Positions 55,611-64,000 of a stretch of DNA of 64,000 nucleotides are shown here, in pieces; position 1 is the first letter of the stretch; every line of letters starts with the position of its first letter. The stretch covers positions 2,170,001 through 2,234,000 of the forward strand of contig NZ_CP108095.1 in assembly GCF_036194065.1 (NCBI RefSeq), read 5' to 3'. Origin of the DNA: Streptomyces sp. NBC_00239 (GTDB lineage Bacteria > Actinomycetota > Actinomycetes > Streptomycetales > Streptomycetaceae). The position numbers were made by a program, and so were the translations under genes. The notes beneath the pieces are model-generated. The model did no database searches and was not told where the DNA came from. It worked only from the letters and a program-made list of their open reading frames with translations.

Positions 55611-57344
55611 ATGCGGGCTCTCGGACGGTACGCGGCGGCCACGGCGGTCCTGACCCTGACCCTGGGCGGCCCCGCCCCGGCCCGGGCCGCCGCGACCGGG
55701 ACACCCCCCGCGCCCCGCACGGCCGGCACCCCCCTCGCACAGCCGACCACGAGCGCGATCCCGCCCGCGCCCACGACCACGCCCGCGCTCGGGCCCGCGC
55801 TGCCCGCCGCCGGGCAGCCGGCCGCCGAGCGGGCCGGTGCCGAGCGGGCCGCCCGCCGCGCCGCCGCCGCGGGCCTGGCCTTCGGCCGCTGCCCCGTCGT
55901 CGAGGACCTCCCCGCGGACCTGCGCTGCGCGCTGCTGGAGGTGCCGCTCGACTACGCGCGCCCCGACGGCCGCCGGATCACCCTGACCGTCAGCCGGGTG
56001 GCCGCCACCGGCCCGCGCGCCGGCCGGCAGGGCGCGCTGGTCTACAACCCGGGCGGTCCGGGCGGCTCCGGCATGTACTTCCCGGCGCTCGGCGTGCTCC
56101 CGCAGTGGAAGCGCATCGCGGCCGCGTACGACCTGGTCGGCTACGCGCCGCGCGGGGTCGGCCGGTCCGCGCCGCTGTCCTGCCAGGCCCCGGCCGCGTT
56201 CGCGAAGGCCCCCACCTCGGCCCCCGTACGCCCCACCGCCGCCGACAAGCGGGAGCGGATCGCGGCGGCCCGGGCGTACGCGCGCGGCTGCGCCCGGCAC
56301 GCGGGGGCGGCGCTGCGGCACTACACGACGCTGGACAACGTCCGGGACCTGTACGTCCTGCGGGCCGCGCTGGGCGAGCGGAAGCTGACCTTCATGGGTG
56401 CCTCGTACGGCACCTACTTCGGCGCGGTCTACGCGACCCTCTACCCGCGGACGGTGCGCCGGATGGTGTTCGACTCCGCGGTCAACCCCGCCCCCCGGCA
56501 GGTCTGGTACCGCAACAACCTCGACCAGTCGCGGGCCTTCGAGCGCCGCTGGAACGACTTCCTCGCCTGGACGGCCCGCCGGCACTCCGCGTACGGGCTG
56601 GGCCGCACGCCCGCAGCGGTCCGGGCGAGCTACGAGAAGGTGCGGGCGGCGGTGGCCCGGCGGCCCGCGGGCGGCCGGGTCGGCACCGGCGAACTCCAGG
56701 CGGCCTTCCTGAAGACCGCGTACTACGACGACTTCTGGCCGGTACGGGCGGCCGCGCTCAGCGCGTTCCTGCGGGGCGATCCGGGGCCGCTCACCGAACA
56801 GGCCGCGCCGGACCCGCGGACCGCGGCCGGCGACGAGAACGCGATGGCCGTCTACACGGCGGTGCTGTGCAACGACGCGCCCTGGCCCACGGACTTCCGC
56901 ACCTGGGACCGCGACCACACCGCGCTCGCGGCGAAGGCGCCGTTCGAGACGTGGGGCAACGCGTGGACCAACCTGCCGTGCGCGTACTGGCCGCAGGGGC
57001 ACCGGCAGCGGCCGGTGGACGTGCGCAGCGGGCCGGGGGGACTCCCCCACACCCTCGTCGTCGCGGCCGAGCGCGACGGCGCGACCCCCTATGCGGGAGC
57101 GCTGGAACTCCAGCGCCGGCTGCACGGCTCCGCGCTGGTCACGGAGGTGCGGGCGGGCGCCCACGGGGTGGCGGGCGGCCAGAACCCGTGTGTGGACCGG
57201 CATGTGGAGCGATATCTGCTCACCGGCCGCATCCCGGGGTGGCGGGTGGCGTGTGCGCCGCATCCGGAGCCCGCACCGGTGTCGCTGGACCGCCGGGCGG
57301 CAGCACCCTCGCGGAACGAGGGCGTGCTGCCGCCGGGCGTCTGA
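55611..57344 (+). CDS. Secreted S33-family tripeptidyl aminopeptidase-like hydrolase
   Basis: A 577-residue exported alpha/beta hydrolase of the SlpD/SlpE/Tap type from Streptomyces. A signal peptide ends near residue 29 and a Pro/Ala/Thr linker follows. The oxyanion motif is YNPGGPGGSG, the nucleophile S265 in MGASYGTYFG, and a TAP-like C-terminal domain ends with the histidine region RAGAHGVAGGQNPC. It probably cleaves peptides from the N terminus in the medium. The ATG at 55611 follows GAAGGA; ATGs at 55584 and 55593 are alternatives. Confidence 0.92.
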   Translation: MRALGRYAAATAVLTLTLGGPAPARAAATGTPPAPRTAGTPLAQPTTSAIPPAPTTTPALGPALPAAGQPAAERAGAERAARRAAAAGLAFGRCPVVEDLPADLRCALLEVPLDYARPDGRRITLTVSRVAATGPRAGRQGALVYNPGGPGGSGMYFPALGVLPQWKRIAAAYDLVGYAPRGVGRSAPLSCQAPAAFAKAPTSAPVRPTAADKRERIAAARAYARGCARHAGAALRHYTTLDNVRDLYVLRAALGERKLTFMGASYGTYFGAVYATLYPRTVRRMVFDSAVNPAPRQVWYRNNLDQSRAFERRWNDFLAWTARRHSAYGLGRTPAAVRASYEKVRAAVARRPAGGRVGTGELQAAFLKTAYYDDFWPVRAAALSAFLRGDPGPLTEQAAPDPRTAAGDENAMAVYTAVLCNDAPWPTDFRTWDRDHTALAAKAPFETWGNAWTNLPCAYWPQGHRQRPVDVRSGPGGLPHTLVVAAERDGATPYAGALELQRRLHGSALVTEVRAGAHGVAGGQNPCVDRHVERYLLTGRIPGWRVACAPHPEPAPVSLDRRAAAPSRNEGVLPPGV

Positions 57345-57440
57345 ACTTCCGGGCGGGGTCCGGCTGCGTCGTTTCGGGGGCAGCGCCTCCCGATCCGCCG
57401 GAGAAGGTCAGTCCTCCGGCCCGTCCCCCCAGGGGAGGTC

Positions 57441-58163
57441 TCAGGCGAGTCCGGCCACCAGATCGGCGACGGACTTGCGGCGCCCGGTGAAGAAGGGCAC
57501 CTCTTCCCGGACGTGCATGCGGGCCTCGGAGGCGCGCAGGTGGCGCATGAGGTCCACGATCCGGTACAGCTCGTCGGCCTCGAAGGCCAGCAGCCACTCG
57601 TAGTCGCCCAGCGAGAAGGAGGCGACGGTGTTGGCGCGGACGTCCGGGAAGCCGCGGGCCATCTTGCCGTGGTCGGCGAGCATCCGGCGGCGGTCCTCGT
57701 CGGGCAGCAGGTACCAGTCGTAGCTGCGCACGAAGGGGTACACGCTGACGTAGTCGCGCGCGTTCTCGTCGGCCAGGAAGGCCGGGATGTGCGACTTGTT
57801 GAACTCGGCGGGGCGGTGCAGCGCCATGTTCGACCAGACCGGCTCCAGCGCGCGGCCCAGCTTGGTGCGGCGGAACAGGTTGTACGCGGTCTGGAGCTCG
57901 TCCGCGGTCTCCGCGTGCCACCAGATCATGACGTCGGCGTCGGCACGCAGGCCGGAGACGTCGTAGGCGCCGCGGACGGTGATGTCCTTGGCGGCGAGCT
58001 GGTCGAACAGCTCCTGCACCTCGTCGGCGAAGCCGGCGCGGACAGCACCGTCATCGGGCAGCACGTCTCGCAGTTTGAAGACAGACCACAGGGTGTACCG
58101 GATGACCTCGTTGAGGTCCTTGGCCTTCTTCCCTGCGTTGGGGATCTTCTCGGGTGCAGTCAT
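57441..58163 (-). CDS. chdC: Coproheme decarboxylase (HemQ/ChdC)
   Basis: A 240-residue chlorite-dismutase-fold protein that oxidatively decarboxylates coproheme III to haem b, the last step of the coproporphyrin-dependent route. Family features are [30 protein letters not shown] and the proximal haem histidine H165 in [11 protein letters not shown]142 is the probable catalytic radical tyrosine (its 23-residue distance from H165 agrees with the S. coelicolor enzyme as I recall it). It lies 4 nt downstream of hemY, so the two form an operon. Confidence 0.95.
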   Translation of the reverse strand: MTAPEKIPNAGKKAKDLNEVIRYTLWSVFKLRDVLPDDGAVRAGFADEVQELFDQLAAKDITVRGAYDVSGLRADADVMIWWHAETADELQTAYNLFRRTKLGRALEPVWSNMALHRPAEFNKSHIPAFLADENARDYVSVYPFVRSYDWYLLPDEDRRRMLADHGKMARGFPDVRANTVASFSLGDYEWLLAFEADELYRIVDLMRHLRASEARMHVREEVPFFTGRRKSVADLVAGLA

Positions 58164-58167
58164 GTGC

Positions 58168-59661
58168 CTATTGTCCCGTGTCCGAATCGGTGCTCTTCGC
58201 CAGGGTGCCCAAGATCGCATCGGCGGCCGTCCGGGCGCTGCCGATCACGGCCGGGATGCCCACTCCGTCGTACAGCGCTCCGCACACCGCGAGGCCCGGC
58301 AGGGCGCTCACGGCGGACCGGATCCGGGCCACGGCGGCGAGGTGGCCGACCGGGTACTGGGGCAGTCCGCCGTCCCAGCGGGTGACGGTCGAGGCGACCG
58401 GCCGGGCGGCCAGGCCCACGGCCTCGCCGAGGTCGGCCAGGGAGGCCCCGACCAGCTCGGCGTCGGGCCGGGAGAGGTCCGCCTCGTCGCGGTGCCGGCC
58501 CACGGAGGTGCGCAGCAGGAACAGTTCGGAGTCGTCCCGGTCCACCCAGCCCCACTTGTTGCTGGAGAAGGTGGAGGCCTTGATCGTGCGGCCGTCGACG
58601 GGCGGCACCAGGAAGCCGCTGCCCGCGCCCGGCCCGGTGAGGGCGGCCGGCAGCTCGGAGCGGCGGAACGCCATCGTCACCAGGGCCATCGAGGCGTACT
58701 CGACCGTGCGCAGTTCGGCGGCGGCCGCGGGGGCGTGGGAGCCGAGGAGCGCGGCGGCGGGACCGGCGGGGGTCGCGAGCACCACGGCGTCGGCGTCGAG
58801 CACCTCGCCCGAGGCGGTCACCGCGCGCCAGCCGCCGGGCGTGCGCAGCAGTTCGCTCACGGCGGTCCCGGTGCGCAGGTCCGCGCCGGCGGCCCGGCAG
58901 GCGTCGGCGACGGCCTGCGGGAGGCGCCCGATGCCGCCGTCGATGCCCTGGAAGACGGGTCCGGCGGCCTGCGGGGACGCGGCTGCGGCGCGCTGGATCT
59001 CGCGCACGCTCTCGCCGAGGCTGCGGTGGGTGCGGACGGCCTCGAACAGCTTCGGCACGGCGGCGCGCATCGAGATGCGGTACGCGTCGCCGGCGTAGAC
59101 CCCGCCGAGGAGGGGTTCGACGAGGCGGTCGACGACTTCGCGGCCGAGCCGGGCGGCGACGTACGCGCCGACGGCGACGTCCTCGCCGACCTCGGTGGCG
59201 GGCAGTTCGGCGTCCTCGGCGGTCCGGCGCAGCCCGGCGTCGGTGAGGACGCCGGAGGCGGCGAGCGGGGCGAGGTCGCCGGGGACGCCCATGACGTGGC
59301 CGGCGGGCATGCGGCGCAGGGCGCCGCGGGTCCAGAGCGTCGCGGTGGCGGTGGCGGGCGGCTGGAGGGCGTCGCCGAGGCCGACTTCGCGGGCGAGGGC
59401 CACGGCCTCGGGGCGGCGGGCGAGCATGGACTCGGCGCCGAGGTCGACGGGCCGGCCCGCGAGCTCTCCCGCGTACAGCTTGCCGCCGAGCCGGCCGGAG
59501 GCCTCCAGTACGGTCACCCGGGCGCCGGCCGCGAGCAGCCGGTGCGCGGCCGCGAGTCCGGCGATGCCGCCGCCGATCACGAGCACCCGCCGGGCCGGGC
59601 CGCCCTCGCCGCCCGGGCCGGTCCGCCCGGTGGTTTCCGCACGCACGTCCGCTTCTTGCAT
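58168..59661 (-). CDS. hemY: Coproporphyrinogen/protoporphyrinogen oxidase (HemY/CgoX)
   Basis: A 497-residue FAD enzyme. The dinucleotide-binding motif is [18 protein letters not shown], with [15 protein letters not shown] following. The C-terminal FAD motif is [21 protein letters not shown]. Coupled to chdC, it most likely oxidises coproporphyrinogen III in the monoderm haem pathway. The start is ATG 59661; residues 1-24 are a low-complexity lead-in. Confidence 0.94.
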   Translation of the reverse strand: MQEADVRAETTGRTGPGGEGGPARRVLVIGGGIAGLAAAHRLLAAGARVTVLEASGRLGGKLYAGELAGRPVDLGAESMLARRPEAVALAREVGLGDALQPPATATATLWTRGALRRMPAGHVMGVPGDLAPLAASGVLTDAGLRRTAEDAELPATEVGEDVAVGAYVAARLGREVVDRLVEPLLGGVYAGDAYRISMRAAVPKLFEAVRTHRSLGESVREIQRAAAASPQAAGPVFQGIDGGIGRLPQAVADACRAAGADLRTGTAVSELLRTPGGWRAVTASGEVLDADAVVLATPAGPAAALLGSHAPAAAAELRTVEYASMALVTMAFRRSELPAALTGPGAGSGFLVPPVDGRTIKASTFSSNKWGWVDRDDSELFLLRTSVGRHRDEADLSRPDAELVGASLADLGEAVGLAARPVASTVTRWDGGLPQYPVGHLAAVARIRSAVSALPGLAVCGALYDGVGIPAVIGSARTAADAILGTLAKSTDSDTGQ

Positions 59662-59860
59662 GGATGCATCGTCTCATTTCCGGTACCGAGGCCGGAACGT
59701 GACGGGTTCGGAACCGGTTCGGGACCATGCGGCGCAACCCGGGGCGGGGGGCGGCACGTCGAAGCAGCACCAGGCAGCGCGGCACGCGTACGGACGTGCC
59801 GCACGGCGCCGCGTCACCGCGCGGCGCGATCCAGCGGGAACCGACACTCGGGGGCAGCCC

Positions 59861-60967
59861 ATGCACACCAGCCGCACCAACCGCCGCACCGCCGGGGCGG
59901 CCCGGCGCACCGCAGGAGCGCTCGCGGCGCTGTCCCTCGCGGGGGCGCTGGCGCTCACCGGTTGCGGGATGGGCGCCGACGACAGCTCCGAGAAGTCCGC
60001 CGGGCTGCGGGCGGACGCCCCGCAGGCCGCCGACGAGGCCGCCCGCGGGACCGAGCGGGGTGCGAACGGCTCCGCGGCGGCGCCCGCCAAGCCCGGTGGC
60101 GTGGCGAAGCCGCCCGCGGTGCGCAGCCATGTCATCCGGACCGCGACCCTGGCGGTCGAGGCGAAGGACGCCCAGCGGGCGCTCGGCGCGGCGCGGGCCG
60201 CGGCGGTGGACGCCGGCGGGTACGTGGGCAGCGAGTCCACGCGGCGGGACGAAGGCGGCGCGATGGTCTCGCAGGTCACGCTGCGGGTGCCCGCGGACGG
60301 CTTCGACCGGGTGCTGGCCGCGCTGGAGGGCGGCGGCAGGCTGCTGAGCCGCAAGGTGGACGCCCAGGACGTCACCCAGCAGGTGGTGGACGTCGAGAGC
60401 CGCGTCAAGTCGCAGCAGGCGAGCGTGATCCGGGTCCGCGAGATGATGCAGCGGGCTTCCGCCCTCAGCGATGTGGTCATGCTGGAGGGGGAGTTGAGCA
60501 GGCGTCAGGCGGAACTGGAGGCACTGCTGGCGCAGCAGGAATCGCTGAAGGACCGGACCTCGCTCGCCACGATCACCCTGTCGGTCTCCGAGCCGGCCCC
60601 GGCGGAGGAGGGGGCCGGGGAGTCGGATCCGGGGTTCGGGGACGCGCTGGCGGGCGGCTGGTCGGCGTTCGTCGCGGTGGTGCGGTGGATCACGCTGGTG
60701 TTCGGGGCGGTGCTGCCGTTCCTGGTGCTGGCCGTCGTGCTGCTGGTGGTGCGGCGGCCGCTGCTGCGGGCGTACCGGAAGGTGCGCCCGGCGAGGCCGG
60801 TGCGGGCGCCGGAGCCGGTACGGGCGCCGGGTCCGCAGGCGGGTCCGTGGCCGCCGCGGCACCCGCAGGACCCCGCGTCCGGCGCCCCCGCCGCTCCCGT
60901 CGCGCCCGTCACGGCCGGGGGGCAGCCGGCGCCGCGGGCCGGCGGCGAGGCCGCCGCGGAGGACTGA
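59861..60967 (+). CDS. DUF4349 lipoprotein with a C-terminal membrane helix
   Basis: A 368-residue protein: signal peptide with lipobox LTGC, a disordered Ala/Glu-rich stretch, then a DUF4349 domain (RSHVIRTATLAVEAKDAQRA, GGYVGSESTRRDEGGAMVSQ, DVTQQVVDVESRVKSQQASV). A coiled coil follows (about 205-240, EGELSRRQAELEALLAQQES), then a membrane helix (LVFGAVLPFLVLAVVLLVV) and a Pro/Ala tail. Function is unknown; the layout suggests an envelope-spanning or membrane-tethered protein. Divergent from hemY. Confidence 0.9.
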   Translation: MHTSRTNRRTAGAARRTAGALAALSLAGALALTGCGMGADDSSEKSAGLRADAPQAADEAARGTERGANGSAAAPAKPGGVAKPPAVRSHVIRTATLAVEAKDAQRALGAARAAAVDAGGYVGSESTRRDEGGAMVSQVTLRVPADGFDRVLAALEGGGRLLSRKVDAQDVTQQVVDVESRVKSQQASVIRVREMMQRASALSDVVMLEGELSRRQAELEALLAQQESLKDRTSLATITLSVSEPAPAEEGAGESDPGFGDALAGGWSAFVAVVRWITLVFGAVLPFLVLAVVLLVVRRPLLRAYRKVRPARPVRAPEPVRAPGPQAGPWPPRHPQDPASGAPAAPVAPVTAGGQPAPRAGGEAAAED

Positions 60968-61040
60968 ACCGGCCTGCCCCCGTAGCGTGTTCCGCAGTGT
61001 GCTCCGCGGGAGCACGGTCGACGGAGGGACGGGACGCACG

Positions 61041-62450
61041 ATGGCGACGGAACGACTGGTGGTGGTCGGAGGCGACGCGGCGGGCATGTCCGCCGCGTCA
61101 CAGGCCCGGCGGCTGCGGGGCCCGGCCGATCTGGAGATCGTCGCCTTCGAGCGCTCGCACTTCACCTCGTACTCGGCCTGCGGGATCCCGTACTGGATCG
61201 GCGGCGCCGTGCCGGCCCGGGACGAGCTGATCGCCCGCACCCCCGAGGAGCACCGGGCCCGGGACATCGATCTGCGGATGCGGACCGAGGTGGTGGAGCT
61301 GGACCTGGCCGGGCAGCGGGTCCGGTCCCGGGATCTGGAGTCCGGCGCCGAGGAGTGGACGGGCTTCGACCGGCTGGTGCTGGCCACCGGCGCCCGCCCG
61401 GTGCGGCCGCCGCTGCCCGGGATCGACACGGCCGGGGTGCACGGGGTGCAGACCCTCGCCGACGGCCAGGCCCTGCTGGACACCCTCGACACGCTGGAGT
61501 CCCCCGCCCCGCCGGCGGACGCGCCCGCGCGGCGGGCGGTCGTCGTCGGCGCCGGCTACATCGGCGTGGAGATGGCCGAGGCGCTGGTGGGCCGGGGCTA
61601 CGAGGTGACGGTTCTGCACCGCGGCGAGCAGCCGATGGCCACCCTCGACCCGGACATGGGCGGCCTGGTGCACAGCGCGATGAACGCCATGGGCATCCGT
61701 ACGGTCGCCGGGGCCGAGGTCACCAAGATCCTCGGCGGATCCGAGGGCCGGGTCCGGGCGGTGGCCACCGCGGACGGCACCGAGTACCCGGCGGACGTGG
61801 TGGTGCTGGGCATCGGCGTCGAGCCGCGCACCGAGCTGGCCCGCGCGGCCGGCCTCCCGCTCGGCGACTCCGGCGGCCTGCTGACCGACCTGTCGATGCG
61901 GGTGCGCGGACAGGCGAACGTGTGGGCGGGCGGCGACTGCGTGGAGGTCCTCGACCTGGTCGCGGGCCGGACCCGGCACATTCCGCTGGGCACCCACGCG
62001 AACAAGCACGGCCAGGTCATCGGCTCGGGGGTGGGCGGCGGCTACGCGACGTTCCCCGGGGTGGTGGGTACGGCCGTCAGCAAGGTGTGCGACCTGGAGA
62101 TCGCCCGTACCGGGCTGCGCGAGAAGGACGCCCTGGCCGTGGGGCTGCGCTTCGTGACGGCGACGATCCGCTCGACGAACACCGCGGGCTACTACCCGGG
62201 GGCGGCGGAGATGACCGTGAAGATGCTGGCCGAGCGGCGCACGGGGCGGCTGTTGGGCGTCCAGATCGTCGGCGGGGCGGGGTCCGCGAAGCGGGTGGAC
62301 ATCGCGGCGGTGGCCTTGACGGCCGGCATGACGGTGGAGCAGGTCGCATCCCTGGACCTGGGCTACGCCCCGCCGTTCTCTCCCGTATGGGACCCGGTCC
62401 TGGTCGCGGCCCGCAAGGCGGTCTCCGCGGTGCGCGCGGCGGGGGTCTGA
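61041..62450 (+). CDS. FAD-dependent oxidoreductase of the CoA-disulfide reductase / NADH oxidase type
   Basis: A 469-residue flavoprotein. The FAD motif is VVVGGDAAGMSAASQARR, the NADH motif VVVGAGYIGVEMAEALVGRG and the C-terminal dimer domain ends YAPPFSPVWDPVLVAARK. Cys47 in SYSACGIPYWIGG is the single redox cysteine seen in CoA-disulfide reductases and NADH oxidases. It may keep coenzyme A or a related thiol reduced; Streptomyces mainly use mycothiol, so the true substrate is open. An upstream GGAGGGA site supports the ATG. Confidence 0.88.
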   Translation: MATERLVVVGGDAAGMSAASQARRLRGPADLEIVAFERSHFTSYSACGIPYWIGGAVPARDELIARTPEEHRARDIDLRMRTEVVELDLAGQRVRSRDLESGAEEWTGFDRLVLATGARPVRPPLPGIDTAGVHGVQTLADGQALLDTLDTLESPAPPADAPARRAVVVGAGYIGVEMAEALVGRGYEVTVLHRGEQPMATLDPDMGGLVHSAMNAMGIRTVAGAEVTKILGGSEGRVRAVATADGTEYPADVVVLGIGVEPRTELARAAGLPLGDSGGLLTDLSMRVRGQANVWAGGDCVEVLDLVAGRTRHIPLGTHANKHGQVIGSGVGGGYATFPGVVGTAVSKVCDLEIARTGLREKDALAVGLRFVTATIRSTNTAGYYPGAAEMTVKMLAERRTGRLLGVQIVGGAGSAKRVDIAAVALTAGMTVEQVASLDLGYAPPFSPVWDPVLVAARKAVSAVRAAGV

Positions 62451-62545
62451 CCCTGCGGGGCTGCTCCCCTACCCGCCCTTCCCCCCGTTCCCCGGTCTCC
62501 GCCCGGACCCGGACCGGCGCTCCGCACCGGTGCGCTCAAACGCCG

Positions 62546-62581
62546 CGTGGGCTGGAATTCGCTGAGCGAATCCAGCCCACG
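62546..62581. terminator. Terminator between the flavoprotein and hemE
   Basis: A stem of 10 pairs (cgtgggctgg/ccagcccacg) extended by six more (attcgc/gcgaat) after one bulged A, with a TGA loop. It lies between two convergent stops. Confidence 0.85.
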
Positions 62582-62593
62582 TGGGCGATTGCG

Positions 62594-62638
62594 GCCTCGC
62601 CGGCGTTCGAAGCGCGGGGTCCGGGGCGGAGCCCCGGC
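62594..62638. repeat. Fourth locus of the composite-element family
   Basis: gcctcgccggcgttcgaagc followed by gcggggtccggggcggagcc matches the right part of the composite element (copies A-C) with several differences. It ends 9 nt before the hemE stop. Confidence 0.75.
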
Positions 62639-62646
62639 AGTGGCGC

Positions 62647-63711
62647 TTAGCGGGCCGTCTTGGTGTGGACGTAGTCCACGAGGCGGGTCAGGGCCTCGGG
62701 GTCGGTGGTCGGCAGGACACCGTGGCCGAGGTTGAAGATGTGGCCCTCCAGACCGGCGGCGGCCGCGAGCACCTCGTCCGTCTTGGCCTCGACCGCCTCG
62801 GTCGTGGAGAAGAGCACGGCGGGGTCCAGGTTCCCCTGGAACGCCTTGCCCGGGCCGACCCGGCGGGCCGCCTCGTCCAGCGCGACCCGGTAGTCGACGC
62901 CCACGACGTCCGCGCCGGCCTCGCCCATCAGGCCGAGGAGCTCGCCCGTGCCCACGCCGAAGTGGATCCGCGGGACCCCGTAGGAGGCGACGGACTGCAG
63001 GACCTTCGCCGACGCGGGCATGACGGAGCGACGGTAGTCCGCCGGGGCGAGCGCGCCGACCCAGGAGTCGAAGAGCTGGACCGCGGAGGCGCCGGCCTCG
63101 ATCTGGACCTTCAGGAAGGCGGAGGTGATCTCGGCGAGGCGGTCGAGCAGGTCGGCCCACAGCTGCGGGTCGCCGTACATGAGCGCCTTGGTGTGCTCGT
63201 GGTTCTTGGACGGCCCGCCCTCGACCAGGTAGCTCGCGAGGGTGAAGGGCGCACCGGCGAAGCCGATCAACGGCGTGGCGCCGAGTTCACCCGTGAGCAT
63301 GCCGATCGCCTCGGTGACGTACTGGACGTCCTCGGGGGTGAGGTCGCGCAGCTGTGCGAGGTCCTCGCGGCGGCGGATCGGCTGGGCGACGACCGGGCCG
63401 ATGCCCGGCTTGATGTCCAGGTCGACGCCGATCGCCTTGAGCGGGACCACGATGTCCGAGAAGAAGATCGCCGCGTCGACGTCGTGGCGCCGGACCGGCT
63501 GCAGGGTGATCTCGGTGACCAGGTCGGGCCGCATGCAGGACTCCAGCATGGCGGTGCCCTCGCGGACCTTGCGGTACTCGGGGAGTGAGCGCCCGGCCTG
63601 GCGCATGAACCACACCGGCGTGTGCGGCACCGGCTCGCGTCGGCACGCCTTCAGGAAGGCGGAATCGTACGTCTGACTCGGCTGGCCCGCGGGGCTGAGG
63701 TTGGCGCTCAC
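62647..63711 (-). CDS. hemE: Uroporphyrinogen decarboxylase
   Basis: A 354-residue enzyme that removes four carboxyl groups from uroporphyrinogen III to give coproporphyrinogen III, the substrate of the HemY/CgoX route encoded 3 kb away. The signatures are [59 protein letters not shown] and [14 protein letters not shown]. The GTG start ([10 protein letters not shown]) is used in relatives. It is divergent from the DUF3000 gene, with starts 91 nt apart. Confidence 0.97.
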   Translation of the reverse strand: MSANLSPAGQPSQTYDSAFLKACRREPVPHTPVWFMRQAGRSLPEYRKVREGTAMLESCMRPDLVTEITLQPVRRHDVDAAIFFSDIVVPLKAIGVDLDIKPGIGPVVAQPIRRREDLAQLRDLTPEDVQYVTEAIGMLTGELGATPLIGFAGAPFTLASYLVEGGPSKNHEHTKALMYGDPQLWADLLDRLAEITSAFLKVQIEAGASAVQLFDSWVGALAPADYRRSVMPASAKVLQSVASYGVPRIHFGVGTGELLGLMGEAGADVVGVDYRVALDEAARRVGPGKAFQGNLDPAVLFSTTEAVEAKTDEVLAAAAGLEGHIFNLGHGVLPTTDPEALTRLVDYVHTKTAR

Positions 63712-63802
63712 GACCCGAATCTTCGCACGTATGAAGAAGTGGCCGTCCCGGGGCGGGTGTCCCTGCGCCGTACGGGGCCTCGTTCCGCCTAGTCTTCCCC
63801 GC

Positions 63803-64000
63803 ATGGCTGCGGCTCAGGGACGATTTTCAGATGGCGCTGACGGTACGGACAGCGCAAAGGAGAGCTCCGTCCCGCTCCCGTTCCGGCGGGCGGTCGACGG
63901 CTTGAAGAAGGCGCGGCTGCGGCCGGGGATCGAGATCGACCCCACCAGGCCGCCCCAGCGGCTCGCGCCGCACGCGTACGCACTGGAGGCAGCGGTGGTG
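63803..64000 (+). CDS. DUF3000 domain protein (3' truncated by the window)
   Basis: The first 66 codons are visible. After a variable N terminus ([20 protein letters not shown]) the conserved part starts [20 protein letters not shown] and continues [18 protein letters not shown]. This matches DUF3000 proteins, which lie next to hemE in many Streptomyces and are usually followed by a ribonuclease D gene. The function is unknown. Confidence 0.85.
   Translation, partial: MAAAQGRFSDGADGTDSAKESSVPLPFRRAVDGLKKARLRPGIEIDPTRPPQRLAPHAYALEAAVV

Noticed and set aside
58160..61492. 1110-codon minus-strand frame covering hemY and the DUF4349 gene
   Set aside because: Shadow frame with Arg-rich low-complexity translation; real genes in other frames explain the region.

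Overview
The window is very GC-rich, uses many GTG starts and carries families typical of the genus (SAV2148-like HEPN protein, TIGR04222 membrane proteins, a Cys-ending leader peptide ahead of the sulfite reductase gene, DUF3000 next to hemE). It is almost certainly chromosomal DNA of a Streptomyces or a close relative. The order cys operon ... murC ... chdC/hemY ... hemE resembles, from memory, the SCO6100-SCO6030 stretch of S. coelicolor. No insertion sequence, prophage, CRISPR array or rRNA was seen; there is one tRNA (tRNA-His).

Layout. 0-11 kb: sulfur assimilation. A leader peptide precedes a tightly coupled operon: sulfite reductase, a tiny zinc-ribbon protein, CysH, CysC, CysD, CysN, an SsuABC-type sulfonate importer and a CbiX-like chelatase that probably makes siroheme. 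11-21 kb: single housekeeping or resistance-like genes (DHFR-like reductase, ketopantoate reductase, DUF1697, macrolide-type glycosyltransferase, phosphotransferase, exonuclease, HEPN protein), a repeat-rich gap, and a secreted copper amine oxidase that appears split into two genes. 21-32 kb: glycogen-to-trehalose genes glgX(treX)-treY-treZ, interleaved with an MFS transporter, an M14 peptidase and an FHA protein. 32-43 kb: TetR/methyltransferase pair with a 26-bp palindromic operator, tRNA-His with an 18-bp terminator stem, two hydrolases, a Tat-exported phospholipase C and a large NACHT-membrane-WD40 ATPase. 43-52 kb: MsrB, MurC, RibD-like reductase, ZapE, OsmC, PhoX-like protein, polysaccharide deacetylase, AIM24, Pth2. 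52-55.5 kb: a DUF692 (MNIO) enzyme coupled to TIGR04222 membrane proteins. 55.6-64 kb: a secreted S33 peptidase, then haem genes (chdC, hemY, hemE), a DUF4349 lipoprotein, a CoA-disulfide-reductase-like flavoenzyme and the start of a DUF3000 gene.

Most interesting system: the MNIO gene at 52.1 kb carries what looks like its DUF2063-type partner fused at the C terminus. It overlaps by 4 nt a membrane protein whose last 56 residues are a Ser/Gly/Cys tail with seven cysteines spaced about every eight residues. MNIO enzymes are known to modify cysteines in precursor peptides, so this may be a membrane-anchored, RiPP-like cysteine-modification system. Second: the apparent split copper amine oxidase at 18.9-21.1 kb. 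Third: a ~111-nt composite intergenic element present three times (one copy inverted), flanking the trehalose genes.
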